Positions 51,974 through 61,307 of a DNA stretch of 64,000 nucleotides are shown here, piece by piece (position 1 is the stretch's first letter; each line of letters begins with the position of its first letter). The DNA lies in the NCBI RefSeq assembly GCF_009650095.1, contig NZ_CP045915.1:4402001-4466000 (forward strand), in the 5' to 3' direction. The DNA is from Gracilibacillus salitolerans. Lineage in GTDB: Bacteria > Bacillota > Bacilli > Bacillales > Amphibacillaceae. The notes under the pieces are model-generated. The model ran no database searches. It was not told the DNA's origin and saw only the letters and a program-made list of their open reading frames with translations. The position numbers and the translations under genes were made by a program.

Positions 51974-53974
51974 TTATTTCATGATTGCCTTAAATCGATC
52001 GACTATATTTTCTACAGTAAATCCGTACTCTTTTACTACTATTTCACCTTCTCCTGAAGCGCCAAATTCTTCAATACTTACCACATCTCCATTATCTCCA
52101 ACATATTTATGCCAACCTAAAGAAGAGCCCATTTCAACTGCTAATCGTACCCTTAAATGATCAGGTAAAACTTCTTTCTTATACTCTTCAGGTTGTTGTT
52201 CGAATCGATCCCAAGAAGGCATACTGAGGACGGAAGCATAAATATTATCTTTGGCAAGAGCTTTTTGCACCATGATTGCTAAAGAAACTTCTGAACCTGT
52301 TGCTAACAATATCCCATCAGGTGATTCCTGTTCAGAAATTATATATGCCCCTTTACATACTCCTTCTTCCGCTTGTTCCCATGATTTCGTTAAAGTTGGC
52401 AGCTTTTGTCTAGTTAATACTAATGCATGTGGTCCATCAGTACTTTCTATTGCTAATTTCCATGCTGCTCTCACTTCATTTCCATCTGCAGGGCGGATAA
52501 CCGATAGATTTGGCATAGCTCTGAAAGAAGCTAAGTGTTCTACAGGTTCATGTGTCGGTCCATCTTCCCCCACTGCGATACTATCATGGGTCAATACATA
52601 AGTAACAGGCACTTTCATTAAGGCAGAAGTTCTTATCGCTGAACGAAAATAGTCCGAGAATACAAAGAATGTACCACCATACACATTTACTCCACCATGC
52701 AAAGCCATCCCATTTAATGCAGCCCCCATCGCAAACTCTCTAACACCAAACCAAATGTTACGACCAGTATAACTATTTGCTGAAAAATCTTGTTCATTAT
52801 TTATTTTAGTTTTATTTGATCCGGATAAATCGGCAGAACCCCCAATAAAATATGGTATTTGTTGAGCAATTTCATTTAGTACTTTGCCAGATGCATCTCT
52901 AGTTGAAATAACATCAGAATAGAAGAATGATGGCAGGGGCTTATTCCAATTCTCCGGAAGTTGACCATTCATTGCATTTTTTAGTTCATTAGCTAATACT
53001 GGATAAGCTGTCTGATAGGCTTCCCATAATCTGTTCCACTCTTCCTCTTTTTCTCGTGCTTCTTCTTTCTGTTGTTGGTAAAATTCTTTTACTTCATTTG
53101 GTATTGTAAAAGGATCATTATACTTCCAATCATAGTTTTCTTTAACCAATTTCATTTCACTTTTTCCTAACGGGACACCATGTGCTTGTGAAGTACCACC
53201 TTTGTTTGGAGAACCAAACCCTATTGTTGTTTTGACTTCAATTAATGTTGGTTTTCTTCTATTTTGTTTGGCTAATAATATTGCTTCGTTTATTTCTTCT
53301 AGATCATTACCATCTTCCACATTTAATACTTGCCAATTATATGCTTTATACCTGGCTCCTACATTTTCCGAAAAAGAGCGGTCTAAATCACCATCCAACG
53401 AAATATCATTTGAATCATAAAATACAATTAATTTCCCTAGTTTTAAGTGTCCTGCTAAAGAAGCGGATTCCTGTGAAACACCTTCCATCAAGTCTCCATC
53501 ACTACATAGACAATACGTAAAATGATCAATGACCGAATAGCTTTGTTTGTTATATTTCTCAGCAAGGAATCTTTCAGCCATAGCCATTCCAGTTGCCATA
53601 GATATTCCTTGACCCAGTGGACCTGTTGTAGCCTCCACACCTAAAGTGTGCCCATATTCCGGATGTCCTGGAGTTTTACTTCCCCATTGCCTGAAATTTT
53701 TAAGTTCAGCTAAGGAAAGGCCATACCCGTAAAGGTGTAACAAGCTATAAAGCAAAGCAGATCCATGTCCTGCAGATAGGATAAATCGGTCACGATTGAA
53801 CCAATTTGGATTTTCTGGATTGTGTTTTAACTGCTTAGACCATAAAACATGTGCCATTGGTGCTGCTCCCATCGGCAAACCAGGATGGCCAGAATTTGCT
53901 TTTTCTATCATATCAATCGAAAGCATTCTGATTGTATTAATCGTAAGTTGATCGATATCAATAGTCGACGCCAT
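51974..53974 (-). CDS. tkt: Transketolase
   Basis: A 666-residue thiamine-diphosphate enzyme with all three domains. '[32 protein letters not shown]' opens the pyrophosphate domain, '[43 protein letters not shown]' is the ThDP/metal motif, and '[19 protein letters not shown]' belongs to the pyrimidine domain. It moves two-carbon units among sugar phosphates, and can use erythrose 4-P. The start is ATG of MASTIDID, eight bases after AAGGAG. Full-length tkt within a catabolic operon suggests a dedicated copy; the housekeeping tkt is expected elsewhere. Confidence 0.95.
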   Translation of the reverse strand: MASTIDIDQLTINTIRMLSIDMIEKANSGHPGLPMGAAPMAHVLWSKQLKHNPENPNWFNRDRFILSAGHGSALLYSLLHLYGYGLSLAELKNFRQWGSKTPGHPEYGHTLGVEATTGPLGQGISMATGMAMAERFLAEKYNKQSYSVIDHFTYCLCSDGDLMEGVSQESASLAGHLKLGKLIVFYDSNDISLDGDLDRSFSENVGARYKAYNWQVLNVEDGNDLEEINEAILLAKQNRRKPTLIEVKTTIGFGSPNKGGTSQAHGVPLGKSEMKLVKENYDWKYNDPFTIPNEVKEFYQQQKEEAREKEEEWNRLWEAYQTAYPVLANELKNAMNGQLPENWNKPLPSFFYSDVISTRDASGKVLNEIAQQIPYFIGGSADLSGSNKTKINNEQDFSANSYTGRNIWFGVREFAMGAALNGMALHGGVNVYGGTFFVFSDYFRSAIRTSALMKVPVTYVLTHDSIAVGEDGPTHEPVEHLASFRAMPNLSVIRPADGNEVRAAWKLAIESTDGPHALVLTRQKLPTLTKSWEQAEEGVCKGAYIISEQESPDGILLATGSEVSLAIMVQKALAKDNIYASVLSMPSWDRFEQQPEEYKKEVLPDHLRVRLAVEMGSSLGWHKYVGDNGDVVSIEEFGASGEGEIVVKEYGFTVENIVDRFKAIMK

Positions 53975-53986
53975 TGTTTTCACTCC

Positions 53987-54631
53987 TTATTTAGGAACAT
54001 TTTCCCAATCAGCTAAAAACTTCTTAATACCTATATCTGTTAATGGATGGGTCCATAGCTTAGGGAATAAAGAACCTGGAATTGTTGCAATATCTGCACC
54101 AGCAACAGCAGCATCTTGTAAATGGTTGATATTACGAACACTAGCAGTTATAATTTCTGTTTCATATTTGTATTCCGTTAATATTGTTTTTAATTCTTTC
54201 ACTAAAGCAATCCCTTCTGTTCCAATATCATCTATCCTTCCGACAAACGGACTGATATATGTCGCGCCAGCTTTTGATGCCATTAAACCCTGAGCTGCAG
54301 AAAATATTAAAGTAACATTTGTTTTGATTCCCTCCTCAGATAACTTGTTCACTGCACGCAAACCTGCTTCTGTCATCGGAATTTTAACTACTACATTAGG
54401 AGACCATTTTGCAATTTCCCTTGCTTCTTTCAACATATCCTCCGTTTCTAACCCAATAACTTCAGCACTGACCGGCCCATCTACAAGACCACATATTTCT
54501 TTTATTACTTCTTCAAAATCTCTACCTTCTTTTGCAATAATAGATGGATTAGTAGTGATACCATCCACAAGTCCCAACTCATTTACTCTTTTTATCTCTT
54601 CTATATTTGCAGTATCAAGAAAAAATTTCAT
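53987..54631 (-). CDS. tal: Transaldolase (TalC/MipB type)
   Basis: A 214-residue single-barrel transaldolase. '[36 protein letters not shown]' and the Schiff-base Lys in '[15 protein letters not shown]' are diagnostic, as is '[33 protein letters not shown]'. It links F6P + erythrose 4-P to S7P + GAP. In B. subtilis this type (YwjH) lies between murAB and fbaA; here that place is empty and the gene is in the island. It is 12 bp before tkt. Confidence 0.95.
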   Translation of the reverse strand: MKFFLDTANIEEIKRVNELGLVDGITTNPSIIAKEGRDFEEVIKEICGLVDGPVSAEVIGLETEDMLKEAREIAKWSPNVVVKIPMTEAGLRAVNKLSEEGIKTNVTLIFSAAQGLMASKAGATYISPFVGRIDDIGTEGIALVKELKTILTEYKYETEIITASVRNINHLQDAAVAGADIATIPGSLFPKLWTHPLTDIGIKKFLADWENVPK

Positions 54632-54687
54632 TATACTCCTCCTCGAATGCTATAATTTCAAATAAATCATGAGAAAGTTAAAGGTTT

Positions 54688-55638
54688 TCAAGCTACGTGT
54701 GGATTAGGGTGTTTGCATTTCACATATCTTAACTGTTTACTTTCACCATTTAAAATTAAAGAGTGCGTAGTATAATTTGATTCAGCGTCCGTTTTAATAC
54801 CATCAAGCAAAATATTTTCTGTAATACCCGTTGCAGTAAATACACATTCTTCTGATTTCACTAAATCGGAAAGCCTTAAGGCAATTTCGGGATATTCTAG
54901 TCCCATTTCAACACATCTATCGTATTCTTTTCTCGATCGCGGTAATAACCGGGCCTGCATATCGCCATTTAAACATTTCACTGCAACAGCAGCTACTACA
55001 CCTTCTGGAGCACCGCCAATTCCATAGAATAAATCTATTTCTTGATCTTTTATACAAGTAGCAACAGCATACGTGATATCTCCTTCATCAAACAAATGGA
55101 CCTTGGCGCCAATATTTCTTATTTCTTCAATCCATTTATTATGACGTTCTCTTTTTTGAATTAATACTTTAACATCGTTTATATTTTTACCATTTGCTTT
55201 TGCCACCGTATGAACATTTTCAGTTAATGAGGCGTTAATATCTACTTTATCTTTCGCTTTTGCACCTACCACTAACTTCTCCATATACATATCCGGCGCA
55301 TGCAACAATGCCCCCCTCGGTGCTGCGGCAATTACAGTAAACGCATTATCCTGACCATTTACGGTTGAAGTGGTACCTTCAATAGGGTCAACAGCAATAT
55401 CCACTTTGGTTCCGAAGCCAGTACCTACTTGTTCTCCGATATACAACATGGGAGCATCATCTAGTTCACCTTCGCCTATAACAATTCTGCCATTAAAATT
55501 AATTTGATTCAGTGTATCTCGCATTGCATTTGTTGCAGCTCCATCCGCTTTTAATTTATCTCCGCTTCCTACCCAAGGATAAGAAGCTATAGCAGCCTGT
55601 TCCGTCACCTTCAGAAAATCAAATGTTAAATTTTTCAA
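54688..55638 (-). CDS. glpX: Class II fructose-1,6-bisphosphatase GlpX
   Basis: A 316-residue metal-dependent phosphatase that makes F6P from FBP. 'ALGSGDKLKADGAATNAMR'-type region 'WVGSGDKLKADGAATNAMRDTLNQINFNGRIVIGEGELDDAPML' and 'DIAVDPIEGTTSTVNGQDNAFTVIAAAPRG' are the catalytic signatures, and 'GIGGAPEGVVAAVAVKCLNGDMQARL' follows. The start is TTG, nine bases after GGGAG. In B. subtilis the GlpX gene (ywjI) lies between rho and murAB; here that slot is occupied by an unrelated small ORF, so this may be the only GlpX. Confidence 0.95.
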   Translation of the reverse strand: MKNLTFDFLKVTEQAAIASYPWVGSGDKLKADGAATNAMRDTLNQINFNGRIVIGEGELDDAPMLYIGEQVGTGFGTKVDIAVDPIEGTTSTVNGQDNAFTVIAAAPRGALLHAPDMYMEKLVVGAKAKDKVDINASLTENVHTVAKANGKNINDVKVLIQKRERHNKWIEEIRNIGAKVHLFDEGDITYAVATCIKDQEIDLFYGIGGAPEGVVAAVAVKCLNGDMQARLLPRSRKEYDRCVEMGLEYPEIALRLSDLVKSEECVFTATGITENILLDGIKTDAESNYTTHSLILNGESKQLRYVKCKHPNPHVA

Positions 55639-55675
55639 GATATTACTCTCCCTTTCCTGCTTAAGCTACAGAAGG

Positions 55676-56134
55676 TTATTTTGAAGATTTGGCAATAAAC
55701 TCATTTTCTCTATTTGTAATTTTGTTTACTTTTCTCTCTGATCCCCCACCCCAAAACGAATTTAGATATGCTGCTACAACTTTTTTACCAACCTCCGGCC
55801 CTATGATTTGCGCACCCATTGTCAAAATCTGCGCGTTATTACTTAGCTGAGCTCTTTCAGCAGAGTAAGTATCATGGCAAAGCGCAGCTCGGATACCAGG
55901 GTATTTACAAGCAGCAATGGCCACCCCAATACCCGTGCCGCAAATTAAAATACCTCGATCCACTTTATTTTCACTTACATCTTCAGCAACTTGAAAAGCT
56001 ACATCTGGATAATCAACCGCGTCACATGAATAACATCCATAGTCTATAAATTCATATTTTTCACTATCTAAATACTTTTTAATTTCTTCTTTCAAATCGA
56101 ATCCATTATGATCACTACCAACCGCTATTTTCAT
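55676..56134 (-). CDS. RpiB-family sugar-phosphate isomerase of the polyol island
   Basis: A 152-residue RpiB-fold isomerase. It keeps 'IAVGSDHNGFDLKEEIKKYL', 'DYPDVAFQVAEDVSENKVDRGILICGTGIGVAIAACKYPGIRAALCHDTYSAERAQLSNNAQILTMGAQIIG', with the catalytic Cys. It could isomerise ribose 5-P, but another RpiB (ywlF) is present at 36 kb. RpiB-fold enzymes (e.g. DerI) also convert erythrulose 4-P to erythrose 4-P, which fits the kinase, dehydrogenase, tkt and tal genes around it. First gene of its operon, with operators upstream. Confidence 0.88.
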   Translation of the reverse strand: MKIAVGSDHNGFDLKEEIKKYLDSEKYEFIDYGCYSCDAVDYPDVAFQVAEDVSENKVDRGILICGTGIGVAIAACKYPGIRAALCHDTYSAERAQLSNNAQILTMGAQIIGPEVGKKVVAAYLNSFWGGGSERKVNKITNRENEFIAKSSK

Positions 56135-56179
56135 TATCTTTCTTCTCCTTTCGTTTTTAATTGTTTATGAATTTATTCT

Positions 56180-56356
56180 ATTATACTTTTTGTTATTTTT
56201 CAATGTTATTTTTTATTTATTTTCGTTTATTAACGAATAGTTTTATTGAATAGATAGTAATCAATCTAAACTTCAAAAAATATTAATTTTTCCCTTCAAA
56301 TGCATAAATAACGAAACTTGTTATTAATTTCGTTTACTTTCATTATGTGATACAAT
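56180..56356. promoter_or_regulatory. Divergent control region with TTTCGTT-type operators (DeoR)
   Basis: The -10 TATAAT of the rpiB operon (minus strand) is at 56180-56185; its -35 is poor. A perfect inverted repeat TTCGTT-N4-AACGAA is at 56222-56237, and AACGAAA-N11-TTTCGTT at 56310-56334. The latter overlaps the likely -35 of the regulator gene (TTTCGT, 17 bp, TACAAT at 56351-56356, plus strand). Repeated TTTCGTT motifs are usual for DeoR-family repressors. Confidence 0.65.
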
Positions 56357-56401
56357 TATGGAAGACTTGAATAACTTTAGAATTAAATAAGGGTGATGAT
56401 A

Positions 56402-57172
56402 TTGAGTAAAATGTTTGCTACTGAACGAAGAAATGCTATCCTAGAGATTTTACAAGATAAAAAAAGAGTCACTGTAAAAGATCTATCTAAAATATTAAAC
56501 GTATCAGAAGCCACCTTGAGAAGTGACCTGTCAAATATGGAAAAGAAAGGGTTACTCACAAGAACACATGGTGGTGCTGTTCTTGATTCTCCTATAAATG
56601 CAGAAAATACATTTTCTGCTCGAGAAAAGAAAAATAAAGAAAGTAAAATTGCCATAGCAAAAACAGCAATGACTTTCATCAATGATAAGGACTGTATCCT
56701 TTTGGACGCTAGCACAACTGCATTGGAAATTGCCCGTTTATTAAAAGACCAAAATATTCGTCTGACGGTACTAACAAACGGGATTTCAGCGGCTATCGAA
56801 ATGCGGGATAACCCTGCAATCACAGTGATTCTTTTAGGGGGGATGCTAAGAAATGGATCTATGGCATTAGAAGGTCCTTTTGGAACTAGTATCTTAAACC
56901 AGATTCACGTCGATACTATGTTTACATCCGCTAGAGGGTTCACTATAGAGGAAGGATTAACAGATTTCAGTGTATACGAAGTGGAATTAAAAAAGGCGTT
57001 AATTAGTAAAGTTGAAAAAGTTGTCGCTATAATAGATCATTCGAAAATTGGGGATAACTCCATTGCATCCTTCGCCAATATACAAGATATTGATGTCTTT
57101 ATTTCTGACCAGGATATCGACGACACACTTAAGGAAACTTTCCATAATAACGGTATCGATTTTATTGCTTAA
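56402..57172 (+). CDS. DeoR-family transcriptional regulator of the polyol island
   Basis: A regulator of about 256 residues, the only long plus-strand gene in the window. N-terminal HTH 'RRNAILEILQDKKRVTVKDLSKILNVSEATLRSDLSNMEKKGLLTRTHGGAV' is the DeoR signature, and the DeoRC sensor domain ('LLDASTTALEIARLLKDQNIRLTVLTNG', 'LLGGMLRNGSMALEGPF') binds a sugar phosphate. I prefer the TTG start of LSKMFATERR, after AAGGGTGAT; a GTG and an ATG three codons up are alternatives. Its own promoter is crossed by an operator, so autoregulation is likely. Confidence 0.9.
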   Translation: MSKMFATERRNAILEILQDKKRVTVKDLSKILNVSEATLRSDLSNMEKKGLLTRTHGGAVLDSPINAENTFSAREKKNKESKIAIAKTAMTFINDKDCILLDASTTALEIARLLKDQNIRLTVLTNGISAAIEMRDNPAITVILLGGMLRNGSMALEGPFGTSILNQIHVDTMFTSARGFTIEEGLTDFSVYEVELKKALISKVEKVVAIIDHSKIGDNSIASFANIQDIDVFISDQDIDDTLKETFHNNGIDFIA

Positions 57173-57278
57173 TCTTTTAGGTACATGAAATTATTATTCC
57201 AAAGTGATTTTTAAAGAATACTGGAAAGAACCAACACTGCGTGAAGTTGCGTCACAATATATACTTTTTTGTTAATTT

Positions 57279-57317
57279 AAAACAGAAGGACAAAATTAAT
57301 GTTCCTTCTGTTTTTCT
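57279..57317. terminator. Bidirectional terminator between the regulator and dhaL
   Basis: AAACAGAAGGA pairs with TCCTTCTGTTT; TTTTTC follows on the plus strand and TTTTAAATT on the minus. It serves both converging genes. Confidence 0.85.
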
Positions 57318-57334
57318 TAGTTTTGGTACATTAT

Positions 57335-57976
57335 TTATTTTACACCAGAAAGACTTTTCTGAAAGCATTTCATAATTGCATAGGCAGATGTAGCCCCTGG
57401 ATCTTGGAATCCTTTCGAGCGATTCCCTAACCTACTCGATCTCCCTTTATTAGATACCATATCTTTCGTAGACAGCATTCCCCTTTCAGCTTCTTTCAAT
57501 GCTTTATCCATTGCTTGTAAAAAAGACTGAGTATTTTTTTGAGCCCTCAAAGATTGTACTAATGGGTCAATAGAATCAATCATCGTCTTATCACCAACTT
57601 CTGCTTGACCGCGTTCTTTAATACCCTCACCAAAGGCGATCCAGAAGTCAAATAAGTCTTGATCCTCAAGTTCTGATTTACCCTTTAAAATTTTGCTGCC
57701 CCTCAAAAATCCGGTGGCATAAAGCGGACCCACAGAAGAACCAACAGCATTGAGAAAAGTTTTCGCCACTACTTTATTGATTTCTCCTCCATCTGTTTCA
57801 TCTTTTAATTCTTTATCTAACTTTTTCTTTACAGCCTGCCAACCAATTGACATCGTTACACCATGATCACCATCACCTAGTTTTCGATCCAAATCAGACA
57901 GATAATCTTTTTCGTTTTCGATCATCTCAATAACATCGTATAAGTATTGTTTATACTGATCTGTTGTATATGTCAT
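57335..57976 (-). CDS. DhaL-type kinase subunit (ATP-binding)
   Basis: A 213-residue DhaL protein. 'LYDVIEMIENEKDYLSDLDRKLGDGDHGVTMSIGW' holds the nucleotide/Mg residues and 'AVGSSVGPLYATGFLRGSK' plus 'GRSSRLGNRSKGFQDPGATSAYAIM' the second half. It phosphorylates the ketose bound by DhaK. No DhaM (PTS phosphotransfer) is nearby, so it may use ATP, or a DhaM elsewhere. Start MTYTTD is 20 bp after dhaK. With DhaK it probably acts on a ketotetrose rather than dihydroxyacetone; this is inferred from context. Confidence 0.88.
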   Translation of the reverse strand: MTYTTDQYKQYLYDVIEMIENEKDYLSDLDRKLGDGDHGVTMSIGWQAVKKKLDKELKDETDGGEINKVVAKTFLNAVGSSVGPLYATGFLRGSKILKGKSELEDQDLFDFWIAFGEGIKERGQAEVGDKTMIDSIDPLVQSLRAQKNTQSFLQAMDKALKEAERGMLSTKDMVSNKGRSSRLGNRSKGFQDPGATSAYAIMKCFQKSLSGVK

Positions 57977-57996
57977 AATATCATTTCCCCCGTTCC

Positions 57997-59001
57997 TTAT
58001 AATTGTGCATACATTGGGCAATCTGCTTCTGCATCAATCAACTTCATTAATTCATCATCCAACTTTGTGAAGGTAACAGAACAGCCTCCCATCTCTAATG
58101 ACGTACTGTAATTTCCTACAAAGGAACGATAAATTCCAATACCTTTTTCTGTCAGGATTTGTTCAACTCTTCTAAATATGATGTATAATTCCATTTTAGT
58201 AGTGGAACCAAGTCCATTTATAAGTACAGCAACTTTATCACCTTTTGAAATAGTAATATCATTTAATATATCTTGGACTAACCTGTCTGCTACTTTATCG
58301 GCTTCTTGTAATTCACCTTTTTCCACACCAGGTTCACCATGGTGACCCAGGCCAATTTCCATTTCATTATCTTCTAATATAAAACTAGGTTCATTTGTTT
58401 GCGGTAAATAACATGGACTCAAACCTACCCCCATTGTTCGCGTAACATCGTTTGTCTTTCTTGCTACTTCCGCTACCTCTTTTAAGCTGTATCCCATTTC
58501 CGCTGCAGCGCCGGAAGCCTTCGTAACGAAGAATTCCCCTGCGATACCTCGTCTTTTTTCCTTTTCATTATTTGGAGCAGAGGCTACATCATCATTTACT
58601 ACAACAAGCTCTACATCAATATCTTCTTCTAACTCTGCTAGTTCTGCAGCCATTCCAAAATTCATAATATCACCAGCGTAGTTCCCGTAGATATATACAA
58701 CACCATTCCCTTTATCTATTGCTTTGGTTGCTTCTACAATTGGAGCCGGTGGTGGGGAAGCAAAAATATTCCCTACAGCTACACCATCTGCCATACCTTT
58801 ACCTACATACCCCATAAAAGCTGGTTCATGACCTGAACCTCCTCCTATTAGCACACCTACCTTATTTGCACGAGTTTGACTTGCAATAACAATCGAACGC
58901 TTATTTTCTTTTAATCGTCGTACTTGTTTTGGATGTGCCTTCACATAACCATCAATCATTTCATCAACTACATCGTTTGGATTATTTATTAACTTTTTCA
59001 T
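57997..59001 (-). CDS. DhaK-type ketose-binding kinase subunit
   Basis: A 334-residue DhaK. 'KKLINNPNDVVDEMIDGYVKAHP', 'VGVLIGGGSGHEPAFMGYVGKGMADGVAVGNIFASPP' and the substrate-binding His in 'EIGLGHHGEPGV' (the His forms a hemiaminal with the keto sugar). The start is MKKLIN, nine bases after GGGAGGG; a closer ATG sits on the ribosome site. DhaK with DhaL phosphorylates dihydroxyacetone in classical systems and erythrulose in tetritol pathways. Neighbouring dehydrogenase supports the latter. Confidence 0.88.
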   Translation of the reverse strand: MKKLINNPNDVVDEMIDGYVKAHPKQVRRLKENKRSIVIASQTRANKVGVLIGGGSGHEPAFMGYVGKGMADGVAVGNIFASPPPAPIVEATKAIDKGNGVVYIYGNYAGDIMNFGMAAELAELEEDIDVELVVVNDDVASAPNNEKEKRRGIAGEFFVTKASGAAAEMGYSLKEVAEVARKTNDVTRTMGVGLSPCYLPQTNEPSFILEDNEMEIGLGHHGEPGVEKGELQEADKVADRLVQDILNDITISKGDKVAVLINGLGSTTKMELYIIFRRVEQILTEKGIGIYRSFVGNYSTSLEMGGCSVTFTKLDDELMKLIDAEADCPMYAQL

Positions 59002-59037
59002 TTTTGACATCCCTCCCTAAAATATAAACGCAAGAAA

Positions 59038-59070
59038 TATTTGCAGATCCTTTTAATGGAATCTGCAAAT
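59038..59070 (-). other. Intercistronic hairpin between the dehydrogenase and dhaK
   Basis: ATTTGCAGATCC pairs with GGAATCTGCAAAT (one bulged base). It lies just after the dehydrogenase stop, with ATTTCTT following on the minus strand. It may partly terminate or protect mRNA. Confidence 0.55.
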
Positions 59071-59074
59071 AGTT

Positions 59075-60160
59075 TTAAGGTACAAGGACTACTTTGAGTG
59101 AATCTTTACCGTTTTTTACCATTTCAAAACCTTTTTCAAAGTCTTCTAATACTAGTTGATGTGTGACAACACCTTCTGTCGGAAAATCTCCATTTGCAAT
59201 CCCGTCAATAACAATAGGATAGCAATACGGTCCTAGATGTGAACCTAATATGTCCAGTTCTTTACGATCTCCAATAATACTCCAGTCAATTGTAACCGGA
59301 TCTTTAAATACACTGAATTCTACAAATCTGCCTAATTTCCTAACCGCAGATAAACCTTGTTCTACCGATTTCGGATGTCCAGTAGCTTCAATATAAATAT
59401 CACATCCATATCCTTCTGTCAGGTCTTTAATAATTTGTACTGCATCTTCCCTGGAAGGGTTAATCGTTAAATCAGCTCCAAACTTCTTTGCAAGTTCCAG
59501 TCTATCATCAAGCAAATCCAATACTACTAACTTTCCAGCCCCTGCTTTTTTAGCTGCTCCAACCATACCAAGACCTAGCGTACCTGCTCCGGCAATTACA
59601 ACCGTATCTCCAATTTGAATCTGCGCTCTTTGAACAGCATGTAATGAACAAGCATACGGTTCTATTAAAATAGCTTTTTCAATTGGCATATCTTCTGGCA
59701 CTTTATAATTTATCGCTTCTTTTGTGAATTTCATATATTCTGCCATACCGCCATGGACATTATACTGAAAACCATACAGGTCATGTTTTTCGCACATCCA
59801 ATATTGGCCACGTTTACAAAAGCGGCAATCCCAACATGGAACTATCTGCTCGGATATAATTCGATCACCTACTTCAAAGTCTCTAACAGCATCTCCAAGT
59901 GCTACTACTCGACCAATGAATTCATGACCTGGTATTACAGGGGCCTTTATATAAGCTGGTTGATAACCGTCTCCCCAAAATGAAACCGCACCTGCATGAG
60001 CTTTTGCATCACCGGCACAAATCCCACATGCTTCTACTTCAACAATGATTTCTTGGTCATTTTCAAGTTTTGGAGTATCCACTTCTTCTAAGCGATAATC
60101 CCCTGGCTGATAAGCTACAATCGCTTTCATTTTCTCTGGTATCGTTTGTTTATTTGTCAT
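59075..60160 (-). CDS. Zinc-dependent polyol dehydrogenase (erythritol/L-threitol dehydrogenase-like)
   Basis: A 361-residue medium-chain dehydrogenase. Catalytic zinc: Cys in 'VEACGICAGDAKAHAG' and His-Glu in 'VIPGHEFIGRVV'. Structural zinc: 'CWDCRFCKRGQYWMC'. NAD-binding: 'VVIAGAGTLGLGMVGAAKKAGAGKLVVLD'. The phrases 'FWGDGYQPAYIKAPVIPGHEF', 'EATGHPKSVEQGL' and 'DWSIIGDRKELDILGSHLGPYCYP' are what I recall for erythritol/L-threitol dehydrogenases of Mycobacterium type. Start MTNKQT is nine bases after GGGGAGG. It would oxidise a polyol to a ketose, feeding DhaK/DhaL. Confidence 0.82.
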   Translation of the reverse strand: MTNKQTIPEKMKAIVAYQPGDYRLEEVDTPKLENDQEIIVEVEACGICAGDAKAHAGAVSFWGDGYQPAYIKAPVIPGHEFIGRVVALGDAVRDFEVGDRIISEQIVPCWDCRFCKRGQYWMCEKHDLYGFQYNVHGGMAEYMKFTKEAINYKVPEDMPIEKAILIEPYACSLHAVQRAQIQIGDTVVIAGAGTLGLGMVGAAKKAGAGKLVVLDLLDDRLELAKKFGADLTINPSREDAVQIIKDLTEGYGCDIYIEATGHPKSVEQGLSAVRKLGRFVEFSVFKDPVTIDWSIIGDRKELDILGSHLGPYCYPIVIDGIANGDFPTEGVVTHQLVLEDFEKGFEMVKNGKDSLKVVLVP

Positions 60161-60176
60161 GTTCATTTTCCTCCCC

Positions 60177-61307
60177 TTAAATTAATGTTGCTGTTACTTT
60201 TTTATTCTCAATACGTTCACCTGTATCAACATCAAAGATATGAATACGATCCGTATCAAATTTTATCTTTATATGATCACCTGTATCAAAGGAATAAATT
60301 TCTTCGGAAACTATACTTAAGATGTTATCTTCTTCTATCTTAATATGAATCCTGCATTCCTCACCTAAATTCTCAAAAACTGTCACATTCGTGTCGATCG
60401 AATAAGACTGATCATTAGTTATGACCGCTATATCAGTAGGTCGAATTCCAAAATGATATTCTTTACCTTCTTGAACAAATTCCACGTATTTATCAGGGAC
60501 TTTAAATTCTATCTTTCCATTTTTGGAAGTGAAATATATGTTTCCATCTATAAATTTGGTGAAAACACTGAAAATATTCATAGGCGGTTCTCCTATAAAA
60601 CCAGCTACAAATTCATTCGCGGGATGATTAAAAACCTCGACCGGTGAGCCAAATTGTTGTAATACACCATCTTTAATAATTGCAATCCGATCCGCCAAAG
60701 CCATTGCTTCCAGTTGATCGTGTGTTACGATAATGGTCGTACATTTAATTTCATTATGCAGATGCTTAATTTCAGTTCTCATTTTTTGCCGAACTTTTCC
60801 ATCAAGGTGTGAAAGTGGTTCATCTAGCAAAAGTACTTCTGGTCTTCTTATTAATGCTCTTGCGATGTTTACTCTTTGTTTTTGCCCTCCGGATAATGCA
60901 CTAGGGCTCATATGCAACAAATCTTTTATGTCTAGTAATTCTGAAATTTTTTCTACTTCTTTCTTAATTTTGTGTCTTGATACATTTTTAGCTCTCATAT
61001 TAAAACTAATATTTTGATAAACTGATAATGGTGGATACATGGCATAATTCTCAAACGCCAGCCCAATATTCCTGTCCTTTGGATGTAAATCATTTATCTT
61101 ACGATCACCAATCCATATATCTCCACCGGTAATATCCTCTAAACCAGCAATCATTCTTAAAGTCGTTGATTTACCACAACCAGACGGCCCTAGTAATGCA
61201 ACAAATTCTCCATCAATTGTTTCAATATTTAAATCGCTAACGGCATGTATTGGCTCTTTATTTTTATAATACGTTTTGTATAAATTATCTAATTTTAGCT
61301 TTGCCAT
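60177..61307 (-). CDS. Carbohydrate/polyol ABC transporter ATP-binding protein 1 (UgpC/MalK type)
   Basis: A 376-residue ATPase with C-terminal TOBE regulatory domain. Walker A 'LGPSGCGKSTTLRMIAGL', signature 'LSGGQKQRVNIARAL', Walker B 'VLLLDEPLSHLDGK' and switch 'VTHDQLEAM'. Its start overlaps the end of the second ATPase by 13 bp, so both are translated together. Two different ATPases in one operon suggest a heterodimer, as in rhizobial GlpS/GlpT polyol transporters. Confidence 0.93.
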   Translation of the reverse strand: MAKLKLDNLYKTYYKNKEPIHAVSDLNIETIDGEFVALLGPSGCGKSTTLRMIAGLEDITGGDIWIGDRKINDLHPKDRNIGLAFENYAMYPPLSVYQNISFNMRAKNVSRHKIKKEVEKISELLDIKDLLHMSPSALSGGQKQRVNIARALIRRPEVLLLDEPLSHLDGKVRQKMRTEIKHLHNEIKCTTIIVTHDQLEAMALADRIAIIKDGVLQQFGSPVEVFNHPANEFVAGFIGEPPMNIFSVFTKFIDGNIYFTSKNGKIEFKVPDKYVEFVQEGKEYHFGIRPTDIAVITNDQSYSIDTNVTVFENLGEECRIHIKIEEDNILSIVSEEIYSFDTGDHIKIKFDTDRIHIFDVDTGERIENKKVTATLI

